64,000 bases of DNA, from assembly GCA_022496805.1 (NCBI GenBank), contig CM040085.1:22163811-22227810 (forward strand), in the 5' to 3' direction. The notes under the pieces were generated by a model. It saw nothing but the letters and a program-made list of their open reading frames with translations. It was not told the DNA's origin and ran no database searches. Below, one piece after another: positions 35,286 to 47,046 of this stretch. Within the stretch, counting starts at the first letter, position 1. Each line of letters opens with the position of its first letter. Source of the DNA: Pohlia nutans (Eukaryota > Streptophyta > Bryopsida > Bryales > Mniaceae). Both the position numbers and the translations under genes were made by a program.

Positions 35286-35740
35286 CACTAAAATCATCAT
35301 ATACTAGAGTTATTTGTAAAGTCCCTCAAAACCCTTCTTTTTGACATGTAATTTGGAAAGGACAGGATCGGCATGATCTCACTGTAGACCCAGAAAAGAA
35401 CACTGGATAGATTGAAATTTTTATTCATAAAAATTTGGAGGGAGGGAGAAGAATTGGGTAGTGGGGTGGGACCGTGAGGAGGAGTGATGTCAGATTGATG
35501 ACGACCAGCTCTGGTCCATGAAAAAAGGAGGACAAAAGACCGGATGCCTTTACAAATAACTCTACTATGGCCCACGGTATTTACGAGAGGCTTTATCAAT
35601 AAAAAAAATTCCAAAATATTGCGGTAAAATTCATCCAAATCCGATGAAAACTTGTTCAAAGTGGATGAAAATTTATCAAAATGGATGAATGTATCCACGC
35701 CATTCACGCACCCACAGTGTATGGTGATTTCAGCGTAGTG
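35286..35740 (+). mobile_element. CACTA-type MITE carrying a nested MITE
   Basis: Left end CACTAAAATCATCAT, right end ATGGTGATTTCAGCGTAGTG, i.e. CACTA...TAGTG. The 3-bp target duplication cta lies at 35283-35285 and 35741-35743. Without the nested MITE it is about 194 bp. A related, older copy lies at 36444-36650 in inverted relation, which makes 35567-35717 and 36469-36622 look like a pair of long inverted arms. Confidence 0.75.
35306..35563 (-). mobile_element. MITE with AGAGTTATTTGTAAAG ends, copy 2 (258 bp), nested
   Basis: Inverted copy of 26694-26963. Target duplication ACT at 35303-35305 and 35564-35566. Removing the element and one ACT restores catatactatggccc, which matches the uninterrupted relative (ccatatactgtggccc, reverse strand near 36611-36628). 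Confidence 0.9.
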
Positions 35741-36011
35741 CTACAACACACCTTTTTGCTTGTGCAACGAATCAACATCTAAACAAGGACTTGATGATGT
35801 GGAACATGCAGAAACTATTAAAAAAACATAAACTTGTTGAGCTGCCAAACTATCTTTAGCTAAAGATGGCTTTGATTCTCTAAAACATTACGAGTCTTGC
35901 AACTATTATACCTAGGATGCTGATTTCCAATGGTGAATAGTAGGCTACTAAAGAATGTTATGTAGTTACGCCATGCGCTTACAAAAAAAGTTTCAGATGT
36001 TGATGAATGAA

Positions 36012-36250
36012 TTCACCTCTAAAGGACCAAGGATTCATGGTTTTTAAATTACAAATTTAATCAGTCGTATTGCAAAAAATATAATCAAGATGAGACCAAA
36101 TTTTATATCATCAAAATCAGTGAAGAACATTGCATGTGTTGGTCGAATAGGAAAGAAATTTGAATAGTAAGGATTCCTCTACGACCTACTTAAAAATACG
36201 AAAAAAACATATTACCCAATGATTTGGGCATCTTGGTCCTTTAGGGTTAA
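36012..36250 (+). mobile_element. TTAA element, group F-like, short (239 bp)
   Basis: Inverted ends cctctaaaggaccaagg and cttggtcctttaggg. The right flank is TTAA (36247-36250), the left is TTCA (36012-36015), presumably mutated. Non-coding. Confidence 0.7.
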
Positions 36251-36443
36251 GTTATTGAATTAATGGGGGCCTGTCTTTATAGGTGTAGAAGAGCGACTTT
36301 ATGGTGTAGATGAGTGGAAGGATTTAGTTGTCATAAAGAGTTGAGTCATAGGTCTGGTAAAGGGTTGTTGTGATAACTGGTATACGTGACTTATCATGAT
36401 CAATGCCATGTAAAGAGAATGTGGAGGAATTCAAATTCCATCT

Positions 36444-36650
36444 CACTCAGACCGAAATCACCATTTACTGTGGGTGCGTGAATGGTGTGGGCACATTCAT
36501 CCATTAAAATATATTTTCATCCAAATTGAACAAAAATTCATCCATTATGGATGAATTTTACCACAGTATTTTGAAAAAAATATTTATCAGTAAACCCTCT
36601 CATAAATACAGTGGGCCACAGTATATGGTGATTTCGGTGTCAGCATATGT
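36444..36650 (-). mobile_element. Older relative of the CACTA-type MITE
   Basis: Inverted ends accgaaatcaccatttactg and cagtatatggtgatttcggt around cattcatccatt-rich sequence. The left end starts CACTCAGACC, the right end no longer shows TAGTG. Confidence 0.55.
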
Positions 36651-38000
36651 ATACAGTACATGTTAGAACTGCCCTGACCTACCACAGTCAGAAAAGATCA
36701 GCACTCAGTAAGTTCGTGTGGACCATCTTTATACGTGTATAAGCTTTGACTCATAGTACCATATGAGAAACAGAGTGAACCAAATGCATGAGTCAGAAAG
36801 TGCTTCGTCGTTTGGATTTAACTTTGAAAATTTACGCATCAAAAGTACTGATATGACAAGGTGAAGGAGAGACAAGAACAAGTTAGAGTCCGGTAGTTTC
36901 TTAGAACACGGATTCTATTGGTGACTAAGACTTTGGAACTTTATGTCAAGTCACGCTTATTCTCTTGCACCTATTTCAAGTGTTCGTAGCCATTTCAAAA
37001 ACCTCCTCTCCTTTATGGGGTTTTATAAGGAGAATAAGAACTCTAATATCTTTTTGAGGTGAGCGTGAATTTACCCTTGAGTACTCCGTTGACCCGTTTT
37101 AGGTTGTTCTCATTGTTTTGATTATAACCATTATGTTTAATTTCATCCATTCAATTTAAAAAAAAATCTTGTACTACACCACTTTTTGCTAATAGTCAAC
37201 GTGGGTTTTTAGTGCGTGCTTCTCTAATGTGTCCTTGTGTAGTTGGATCTTGTATTGTGTGTCATTGTGTAATGGGTTCTTGTTCCTAGTGTAAACAAAT
37301 GATTGGTGGTAAATTTTGGCCTTTAGAATTAGTACCACACACTACTGGTATTAGCAAAAAGTAGTGTACCAAAGGTTTAGGGCAACTTTGCCAAAAATAA
37401 ATCTGAAAATAGATGGGCAAATTTTTTTGGGAATTTTTTTTCAAAAAAAGTTTGTAAGAAAAAAATTGGATTTCATAGAATATTTGCTTTTGGTAAAATT
37501 CATTTTTAGAAATATTAATTATTTGCCCAAAAAAAGGGCGAAGCTGCCCTGCACCTACGGATGTTTCATGACATTTGTCAAAATTGTTCTTAGAAATCAT
37601 TCCATAGTTCAAAGAGTGTAATATGTTTCACTTTAAAAGCTGAAATTTATTAGATTAAAGAGTGTAATATTGATCACTTGTGTGTATACCTTCAATAGTA
37701 GGCATCAAGGATAATTCCTAGAGCAACCCCTAGTATAAATAGTAAACACTTGTAACATAGTGAATAGAATTAGGATAGTTCCTAGAACAACCCTTGATGT
37801 AGATACTAATTCCACGTGTCATAGTGAGTAGAACTATCCCAACCAAATTTTTATTCAAGATAGCCCTAGGACCACCTTTACTTCTCTATATTTTATTAAA
37901 AAAAGAAGAAAAAACCTGATACCATTCTTTTGAACCTTGATGTGGGACCTTGAACAAGCATAACTCAAAGTACTCTAGTCCCACAATCCGGGGTTCAGTT
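36651..38000. other. Intergenic, no gene seen
   Basis: No supported gene. Two imperfect direct copies of about 75 bp (aggataattcctagagcaac, aggatagttcctagaacaac) begin near 37708 and 37775. Confidence 0.4.
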
Positions 38001-38052
38001 AATTCTTGAGAATCGTCAGGAAGCACATTTCACTAAACGACTCCGAAAGAGC

Positions 38053-38185
38053 CGAAACGAAAAGAAAAGGAACCGAAACGAAAAGAAAAGGAACCGAAAC
38101 GAAAAGAAAAGGAACCGAAACGAAAAGGAAAGGAATCAAAGCGAAACGAAATGGAGCCGAAATGAAAAGAAAAGGAAAGGACAGG
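38053..38185 (+). repeat. 21-bp tandem repeat (gaaccgaaacgaaaagaaaag)-type minisatellite
   Basis: About six purine-rich units, the first four nearly identical with period 21, the later ones decayed. It lies about 150 bp upstream of the leader of the 5-phosphatase gene and may be part of its promoter region. A frame through it (repeating KRKGTET) is a by-product of the repeat. Confidence 0.85.
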
Positions 38186-40280
38186 TAAAGAAAAAGTTTA
38201 CGGAGACGGAAAGAAAGAATCTGCCACTCTGGAGGAGGCTGCCCGCGGGCAGAGCGGTAAAGAGAAAGGGCGCCAGCCAGCCAGCCAGCCCGCCAGCGCC
38301 ATCGTCTCTCTCCTTTTGCTTTCAAGGCCAGCCAGCCAGTCTCTATGGCGGTCTCAGATCTAAGCTTTCACTGCAGCTTGTGCTGTACAGCTTTTATTAT
38401 TCCCTCTCCATTGCTGTTCAGTTCTCAGGGCCGGTCGTGGTAGCAGCAGGCTCTGGTATCTGTCCATCGTGCGTTTCCCGGAGGCGTTTGGTTCGGTATT
38501 GCGGGAGTTCTTTGAAAGACAGCTGGCAAGTACGCCTCGGACACGCCATTTGGAATAGAAAGTAGCTTGCTTGGATCCGTCGCTTAGTGGCGTTTTTTGC
38601 GGTTCACTCCCTGAGAGATCGTGCTCTTGCGATTTCGTGGTCGAAAGAGTAGTGTGCTCTGCAGGTTTTCGACATTCTGGACGCAGAGGGACGTTTCGGG
38701 GTTTGATTGGTGATTCTGAAGGAGTTTCTACTGTTGCTGAGGAAGTGAGTGAGGTTGCGTCTTCTGTCGAGTGTAAGACGCGCAAAGGCTGTGACGGGAA
38801 TTTGATGCTCCCGAGGTTATGTCAATAGGTAGGCATTCTTATTGGATCACGCTGTAGTGTGTACCGTTGTACAATTTATATTTATTTTCCTGTCTACGCG
38901 AGGCAGAGCGCTACAGAAGGGCGAACCGCGAGGATTCACAGGTGGCTTTTGGCTTTCGGTTTGCTGTATTTGATCGTTCTCCTGATTTTCTTTAGTGGAA
39001 ACGCGTCAAAGATTCGACGTGCATTTGTACCGTGTCTATGCGAGGCAGAGCGCTATAGAAGGGTGAACAGCGAGGATTCGCAGGTGGCTTGTCTTTGATC
39101 GTTGTCCTGATTTTCTTTAGTGGAGACGCGTCAAAGATTCGACGTGCATTTGTACCGTGAGACTTCATGTACAACAGTAGGACGTCAGGTCGTTTGTTGC
39201 AAGGGATCCTGGAAATCGTAGTCCCTTCCTCCGGCGAGCGGACTAGTTTTTTATTTCACTTCAGATGTGAATGGGAAGCCGGGCCTAGGGAGCGTCAGGT
39301 GGCGGAGGACAGGATATTCTTCGCAAAGACTTTCGGATTGGCGTTTGGATAAGTGTGAAGGGAATCAGCAGGCTCAGGTGCAGCCGAGACATCAAAATCC
39401 AGGAAGGGCACGTGAAGATATATGCTGCCATGCGAAAAAGATCTAGACATGATACATGAAAAATTGGTTTAAAGTAGTGAGATTTACTCAACTTTGGAGT
39501 GCTATTCCAGCAGCAATTTCGAATTGGACATTCTTCAAGGTCTTGAACGGAGGTTTTAGCGGACTGAGTTCAGGTACAGACGGATCATTGTGTCTTAACT
39601 CTGGCTTCTTCGTGTTGTCAATTAGGATTGCTTATTTCAGCGGCCTGGAATTTGTGATCGTGTCCTCAAGTAGGATTTGTTTTCATATCCTACTCCTTGC
39701 GCACTATTATTTTGAGGATTGCATTGGAATCTCAGCAGGCCTCCTTAGGTCCTTACATATTTGGATAGTGTGTGAGTCTTAGTACTCGTACTCAGTCGCG
39801 CTTCTAAAGGACTTCCATTATATTGTCGATTGCCATGTTACGAATCGTTGTATAAAGGGAATCACAGGTTGTTTCAGCAAGTATTCTCTTTAATGTTTTC
39901 ACTTCGAAGTTTTTACGAGTTTCCATTAAAGCTGGTGTCTTACTAACCTGAACTTTTCCACATTCAAGACTCCTGAACTTTATTCTGTTTTGTGTCTTTG
40001 ATCATGGGCTTTCCTGTGGCATATGGGTGCAGATTTTACAATTATATCGTGTGATTAAAACCTAATTCAATGCAAGCCAAACAGCCTGAGGTGGGTCTTA
40101 AGAGTCTCTGAATGAATTGTCTTTTCTTTTCACACTGGAGAAGTGTGTAGTATTGGCTAGAGTTGAGGGGAAATGTTTGTGAGAGGAAGCATGCTGTTGT
40201 AAACAGGTGGTTATTATCTATAGTATAGCTGACTGTAGTTTATTTCAGTGCATTGAAAAGATGTGTTGTGGTCTTTGCAG
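38186..40280 (+). other. Promoter, leader and first intron region of the 5-phosphatase gene
   Basis: GC-rich with gccagccagccagcc at 38272-38290, typical of a leader near a transcription start, then mixed sequence. The initiator exon of the gene must lie here, but no ATG could be joined in phase to the exon at 40281. A direct tandem duplication occupies 38891-39157. Confidence 0.5.
38891..39157 (+). repeat. Tandem duplication of about 142/125 bp in the gene leader
   Basis: Unit 1 38891-39032 and unit 2 39033-39157 both start tgtctaygcgaggcagagcg and end gacgtgcatttgtaccg. Unit 2 lacks about 17 bp near the middle. High identity implies a recent event. Confidence 0.9.
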
Positions 40281-43200
40281 TCGTGGTCTCAACTATTGTT
40301 GAAGAAGTGGCTCAGCTTTATAGAAACCGGAGATGACTTCGACCACGACAATGACTCTAATGCTGAAGATTTAACCGAGTTGGAAGAATTTGAAGATAGT
40401 GATGGTAAGTTATAGTCCTAGTGAAAACCATGTTGATTCACTAAATTGTGCTTAGCTTTACATGATGTGCACCTAAACATCACCATGTTCAAAACATTGC
40501 TCGTTGTACATTGTTCAGGTAGTGATGGAACTGACGATTTGGAAACAAGGGGTCTGACCAAATCAGACCTTGACACAGATGCCACACTAAATGCAGGTCA
40601 GTCTCCTTTACAAAATTCTCTGAATTCAATTAAGGTTTTAAACTGCTAGACGTTTCAGTATCTCAGCAATTTCTGTAAAGGATTTTTGTTCAGTGTCAGT
40701 CGGATCACCTTCGTTCGTGTACATTCTTGACTTGACGAGGTGGCATGTTACTTTGCTTACAGATTTGCAACATAATAGCCCGCTTCTGCGAGTGCAGTCG
40801 GAGCCCCACCGTGAGCAATTTGTGGTCAACAACCAATATAAGTAAGTTTGTATTCACTTTCTTCGAAATTCTATATTTTGGTAACCTGTCAAACCTCGGT
40901 TGTAGGTTTTCTCTGGATGGTTTTCGTTGTTTTTCCCTACTTCCCTTTTACAAGCGTTGTTCTTGCAATGGAACAGAATTGCAGTTGGAACTTGGAATGT
41001 TGGAGGATTGCTTCCTCCAGAAGATATCAACCTAGATGGGTTTCTAGACTCTTCTGATCCTGCAGACATTTATGTACTTGGGTGAGTAATGCTTATTACT
41101 TTTGAGATGGATGATGGGTTCCACTCTTATTTCGATGCAGAGAGTTAAGCCCCTAGATAGAAACAATATGATGCTGTTGAGATCTGTATACCTATTATGA
41201 TTATTTGGTATACTGACTATTTCTGTAAAGGATCTTGGATTTCCCGTGTACTACAGTCGGTTCTTATCGTTATTTGGCTTGGATGGGATCTCCAGGTTTC
41301 AGGAGATTGTGCCACTCAGTGCCAACAATGTGTTGTGTGTCGAAGATGACGCGCCTACTGTTGTATGGGATGGTCTGATTCGGGAAGCTCTTAATACTAG
41401 GGTGAGGTGTTGCGAGGGATCTCAGAGAAGCTATAGTTTACCACCATCTCCAGTGCGGCATGAGAAAGATGTTGTTCCTGATGTTCCTGAAGTCTCTGAC
41501 GTTAATGGCTTAATGAGCACAATTGCTACTGAAGAAACCCTTCAATCATCCTTACTTCTTCAGAAACTTCCAAACTCAAGCGACAGACAATGGATTAGTG
41601 AGAGAACAAGCGAAAATAACACTGATCAGACTGTGAAGGATTTGACCAAAAATGTCAAAACATCAGAGAGTAGGCTCTACGAAGCAATTATGCCTGATAA
41701 TGATGTTACTGAAGAAACCCCACTGGTGAATTCTTCTCAAATCCCGAGTCAACGTTCCTGTAACCAATATTCTCGAGTTGCAAGCAAGCAAATGGTTGGA
41801 ATTTTCTTATCTGTATGGGTTCGGTCAGACTTACGACGATATGTTAACAACGTAAAAGTTTGCGTTGTTGGTTGCGGAATCCTGAATTTCCTAAGAAACA
41901 AGGTACATTTTCATCATTCTCGAGTTCTTTAAGATTGCAAATGCAATTATTTCTGTTGTATTTTCTCATGATTGTGTTATGCCCTCCTAACCATCATCTA
42001 TATCGCATTATTAGCTGGATGACTGGATTTCTTTCCTTGATTTTGACAATTTCAGGGTTCTGATTATAGAAACTCCTGTGCAGGGTGCTGTTTCTGTCAG
42101 TATGTCTCTTCACCAAACCAGCTTCTGCTTTGTGTGTACGCATCTGACATCTGGCCACAAGGAAGGCGATGAGCTTCGTCGGAATACTGATATTGTTGAT
42201 ATCCTTCGTCGCACCACGTTTCCTAGATTGGTCAAACTTTCAGGGATGCAGCTACCAGAAACAATCATGGCACACGAGTAAGCATCATCACATGAAGTGC
42301 GGCTTGGTTTTCCTTAAATATCTGCTCCATCATTTGTTGCGGTTCAATGTCCTATTGTTGGCACTAAGTCTTTTTGTTTTGTTCTTCTCGTCTTAGAATT
42401 TTTGTATCAAATTCAATTGACAGTAATTTACCCGAGTTTATGTTTGGTTTTCAGTATTTTTCATGCTTAATTCCTCAGCTCGTTGACTGTTGAAATAATG
42501 GCGTGCAGTCGAATCGTATGGCTAGGAGATCTGAACTACCGGATTGACTTACCGGATGATCAAACATGGATTTTAATCAATAAACGTGATTGGAAGAGTC
42601 TTCTACCTAAAGACCAGGTATTTTTTTTAATGTTTTAAGCGGTTCACTGTAAATAGCAGTAGTAGGCTGTTTCTTTTTTCTTAAACCTCCGACGAGTACT
42701 TATGTTAATGTGAACCGATGGGATTCTCTAAAAATTACTACAGATTATTTTATTTGTGATGATTATACTTCTAGCTACTTTCTGTTCATAGCTAACCCAA
42801 ACGGTTGGACACGCAGTTGAAAGTAGAGAGAGACGCTGGGCGGGCCTTCCAGGGTTGGCATGAGCATGGTATTCATTTTCCACCAACTTACAAGTTTGTT
42901 GAGGAATCTGATCAATATTTTGGCGAAAATACATTTAAAGGAGATAAGCGGCGCACACCTGCATGGTAAAGGCACCGATTCTTGCTTGGGGTAACACTGT
43001 CAATGTGCTTAGCATCCTAAGTTGTCAATTGTCAGCGAAGGGTGCTTGGTGTTTACAACATTTGATCAGCATGTGTTCTTGGTTCGCATATAGTTCTGAT
43101 TTTGGTTTATTTATGGTCACACCTTTATTAAGTACTTAACAGCGTCTGAATCGAAAGTCCAATTTGGACGATGCACAAGAACTTTGACTAGTTTGAAGCT

Positions 43201-43746
43201 GGAAGTTGTAACCCTCTCCATATCTGTTGAGAGTTCTCATGGTTTAGGAGGATATGAAGGGATTGGTTGTGTATTAATTGTCTGCAAGTGTCTATCTGCA
43301 GGTGTGACCGAATACTATCCTATGGAAAAGGTCTGAGACAATTGAGTTACTCAATGGTCGAAGCGAGGCTTTCCGACCATCGACCCGTTATTGCGAGATT
43401 TATTGCTGATGTGGAAGAAGTTAGCAGGAGGAAACTAAGCAATGCTTGCAGACTTTCAAATGATGCAATAGTGAATGCCGAGGAGCTCTTGCCAAGGCCT
43501 TTTCCGGTCAGCAAGTTTCAGAGCTTGCACAATCTCAAGGTATTTTGATCTTGAACTCTTGATTGTTTTGTTGGATGATGAGGTTGGCATAAATCAGATT
43601 TAAGTTGTTATGTCAGGGAATGTTCGCTCTTTTGACTGTTGGGTAATTTCTGGCAGTTCAATTAATGAGTTTCACAAGTAAATTTTTTCCTTTTGGGAGG
43701 CTTACAAATAGCTTTGTGTGAATACTAGATAGTGGACCGGAAATGA
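40281..43746 (+). CDS. Type I inositol polyphosphate 5-phosphatase
   Basis: Hydrolyses the 5-phosphate of inositol phosphates (and in some members phosphoinositides), thereby damping calcium/phosphoinositide signalling. Supported exons, all with GT-AG sites and agreeing phase: 40281-40404, 40519-40596, 40763-40841, 40977-41081, 41296-41902, 42084-42277, 42509-42617, 42817-42965, 43302-43539, 43729-43746 (stop TGA). They give 566 codons; the first exon with the start codon is missing from this model, so the coordinates begin at an internal exon. The N-terminus matches the plant-type W-x-KKWL stretch, then [23 protein letters not shown], a long variable insert with acidic and Ser-rich sequence, [13 protein letters not shown], the catalytic [18 protein letters not shown] and SDHRPV. 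All hallmark motifs are intact. The last exon is tiny (five codons plus stop) and is the least certain part. Confidence 0.9.
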
Positions 43747-45261
43747 TTATCGATGTCACCTTCAAAAGTGTGTCTCGGCTTTGTGGACCAGAAGTTTCTC
43801 AGTGGCTGAAATATAACGACAAATTCGTTGGTGAGCTTCGTATCAATTACTAGAGTTGTTGCTGATCGGACTGAGTGGGCTCTTAGATTACAATCAAAGA
43901 TGACATCCCTGATTTGATGTAGAACAAGGTTTCAATGTCTGAGTGATTGGGGCTCATGGAATCTTCTTCAAAAACGGTGTAAACCTTCGTAGGATCTAGA
44001 ATTTTTATGTTTGATATCTGATTCGTGTGCAGGATATTGACTCTATCAAACACTGTTATGCCGGATCAGCTCAGACGTTTTTTAGTGCAATATCAAGCTG
44101 GCCTCAATTCCTGCCTGATCTCGGAAGATTTCTAGGTCATCACCGGCTTTGAAGAATGTGAGTGAACTCTTCAGTAGGTAGCCAGTGGATGTTTAAATGT
44201 GTTATTTTGAAGGTATTATTATGAGTCTTATTATGAGCCAGTGTTATTTGTTTTCCAAGTAAAACATTTGATTGACATGCCCCCTTGAAAATTCCTCTAT
44301 GTGATTTTCTAAAAATATTAGTCATTTGATTGTTCTTGCATTACCTGAAATGTTTTCAACTTCTTGTTATTGGTAAAAAATGAAGGCTTTCTGTTTACAC
44401 CGTTATTTCTTGGATGCAGGGTGCTATGTCAGGAACTCAAGGGCTTCTGTTGAATTATATTTACACAACTGGGTTTGTGTAGTTCATGAGGGATAGGTGT
44501 GAAATATACTAAAAGAGCTCCATGGGGGTTAACAAGTTAAGTTAGCAGAGCAACATGATTAATTTGTAGCATACCATGAGAAAGTTTATGGTCTTTTACT
44601 ACACTTTTTTACATCGTATCATGGGAAATTGCAAACCAAAGAGGGATCTTAGTTCAAAATTTTGTTCTCTTGGTTTATATCTGAGTGAGGACGAATACGC
44701 TTTGTAACTCTGTGATCTCAGAATTGAGCACAGCAAGGTGTCTTATTTCCAGCTCTGCTCAAGTGTCAAGAGCGTGCTGAATTAAGTTTATTTAGCTCTG
44801 CTCAAGAGTCCCGAGCTTGTGGAAGAGTGGGTTCGGGTTTAGTCGATGTATTGTCTCTCCCATTAGGAGCATTCAGGAATGAACAATTTGGGGGTTTCTA
44901 AGTTTTCCGTGCAACTCTATATGTCCTCCAATTGTTATGTCTACCCGCTGTACTTTTTTCATATTACAGTACATTTGTTACAGAGGGTTGGAGCTTAATA
45001 TAACACATGTTTGTTGCCTCGCATTGTTGAAGTGCGAAGTTTACAGATGTGATTTCTCTCGCTTTTTGAGATAATACTGGTGTTGAAATTCAGCCTCTGT
45101 GATTAGCTGTAAGAGTTCCAGAACAGGTTGTGTCTTCGTCACTTATGGGCCTTTCTCGCTCCAGAGCAGATTTTACCCTTTTCCTACATCGGTTTGTTCC
45201 TCAATATTTGAATACCTGTAAATGAGTGCAGGTGCCGGACGTACCTCTTGTTCAATTCCAT
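43747..45261. other. 3' region between two convergent genes
   Basis: No second gene seen. Probably 3' untranslated sequence, possibly spliced (cag sites near 44032 and 44420), of the 5-phosphatase, followed by the end of the rhomboid-like gene on the other strand. Confidence 0.45.
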
Positions 45262-47046
45262 TTAGACGCAAGCCTTGACGCAGAGACCTTCAATCTCCGG
45301 TGTGAGCTTTGCAGCGTATTGAACTGAGGAGTAGTCAAAAAATCGACCATTCGCGCAGGTGACACGCAGGCCTCCGTGATACGACGATGGATTGCAACTG
45401 AGTTCGTGGTTTGCGGAGCACTTCCAGAAGCGGCTGGGCACACAGGTGAGGTATTGGCACCAGGAGCAGCCATCGCCGATATTCATTCCTAGAGCATGAC
45501 AGTCACTTGAACACTGAGATATTTTTGCAAGACTTTTATTCGAGTAATAATGAAGTTCTAACGTGAATTTGTTAATAAGTCCAGAGCGCAGTACAACATA
45601 CCTGAGAACAACGCAACTAGGCCCATGGTTGTGGCCACAACCAGCGCGGCCAACGAGAGGATCCACGCAATGTCAAGCATGATCGCATTCTTCCGCTTGC
45701 CTGGTATATCTTGATCCGGATTGTAAACCGCCGAGGATGTCCAAGACCGGAAATTGTGCCGGATGAAGAACAGATTTCCGACTAGGAAACCCATGAGGGC
45801 GCCGCCCAGGTGCATGAAGTTGTCGATGAAGGGCAGGAGCCCATACACGGTATTCAACGCGGTGAAGAAGATGACGCCCGCCAACGTCCGTGAGCGGTGG
45901 CGATACGAGTTCCAATTGACAACGATGGAAGACAACGTTGCGCCGAGCAGGCCCATAAATGCGCCCGACGGGCCAACGGAGACGCGGCCGTGGACCATCA
46001 GCGCTGAGAGGATGCTCCCCATGAACCCACTCAAGATGTAGATCAGGAAAACCTACAACAGCAATGCCTGCGATTGTTTAGAACCTCCACAGCAAATTTC
46101 GGGTTGAAGGGAAGGGAAGAAAGAGTTTGAAACCCTACCTTAGCAAACCCTAGTTGGCGCTCAAGAGGGATGCCCAGAAGCATCATGCCCAGAACCGTGC
46201 CCATGACCTGCAACACGCCCGCATTCAGCCACATGGCGGAAAGCAGGCGCCAGCCCTCGTGGGCTTTGGTGACGAGCTCCGACTCCAGAGCGCCCATCCG
46301 CAGCAACGTTTTGGCCGACGGCCCCAGCAGAGGGTTTTCGCCGAACGGTTGGAAGGCAAATCTTCGAAGGGACACCCCCATACAGGCTCTCTTTCGGCCG
46401 GAGGAGGGGCAATCGTTCTGTTGCATGATCATAATGAAAATCACCGTGTACGCTATGGAAATGGCCAGGGAGATCCATGGGACGTGTTGTTGCTGCTCCG
46501 ACTCCGACTCGCGGGCTGCAGCATTGTTATAGCTCGCCTCGGTAGGTTGATACAGCCAGTTCCAACTGCTGACTGGAATTCAGCAATATTACGATCAGCG
46601 TACACACAGGGAATTTAGCAAACAGGACGATCATGCGATGGGAGAACTTGAAATGGCTGACCTCCGTTTTGGCGTTGGGCTTTCTGATAAGTGCTGTCAA
46701 ATCCTCCTCCGGCCATGTATGCCGGTGGCCCAACTGCAGCCCGAACAGAGGAGGCTCCCGAGCAGTGCGCATTCTGGTAGTGATTATTCGATGCATAGTG
46801 CTGCTGCTGCTGCATTCCCATGTGGTCGTAAGGGCTTTCGTAACAGGCATTCACGATGCTCGACAAACCCATGCACCCTGGCTGGTCCATCGCTGCTCCA
46901 CTGGTCCTTGCTGCCCCGTTTCTTGATGCGCGGTAACTCCCGTAGTCGAATAAGGGCTGCACATTCTCGGTCGTGAGAGGCGATTGCAGCCACCGAGCAC
47001 GGTAATTTTGAACTGGGGGTGCGGACGGTTGTCCACTCATTGCCAT
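45262..47046 (-). CDS. Rhomboid-like intramembrane protease family protein (RBL type)
   Basis: Multi-pass membrane protein of the rhomboid family, which cleaves transmembrane substrates. Exons on the minus strand with matching phase: 47046-46662, 46566-46139, 46052-45602, 45488-45262; 496 residues. A long polar N-terminus with Gln runs is followed by a membrane segment (HVPWISLAISIAYTVIFI), the HEGWRLLSAMWLNAG segment, ILSGFMGSILSAL, the catalytic Ser in SVGPSGAFMGLLGA, and the catalytic His in NFMHLGGALMGF. A Cys-rich tail (CSWCQYLTCVPSRFWKC) is characteristic of plant RBL1-3-like proteins. Oddity: in the second membrane segment the family consensus H-x3-N region (as in HLLANM) reads VLQVMGTV, so the His and Asn that stabilise the oxyanion are replaced by Gln and Gly, although the Ser-His dyad is kept. 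Start ATG at 47046-47044 is the first in frame. Confidence 0.9.

Larger units (their letters stand above)
35267..35964. repeat. Element L copy 2, interrupted by a CACTA-type MITE
   Basis: tacataacattctttag at 35267-35283 is inverted at 35948-35964, related to the ends of copy 1 at 26491-27259. Removing the element at 35286-35740 and one cta leaves about 240 bp. Confidence 0.5.

Noticed and set aside
35297..35707. 136-codon minus-strand frame
   Set aside because: It runs straight through the border of a nested MITE, so it cannot be an evolved protein.
38006..38188. Frame encoding repeated KRKGTET
   Set aside because: By-product of a 21-bp tandem repeat, whose period is a multiple of three.
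38360..38785. 141-codon minus-strand frame in the 5-phosphatase leader region
   Set aside because: No domain and lies in a GC-rich leader where long chance frames are expected.
43990..44160. Possible extra exon (after gtgtgcag at 44032) continuing the 5-phosphatase
   Set aside because: The five-codon exon at 43729 gives an in-phase stop right after the conserved C-terminus; the later segment is more likely untranslated.
46154..46618. 154-codon plus-strand frame opposite rhomboid exon 2
   Set aside because: Antisense of a supported membrane-protein exon.
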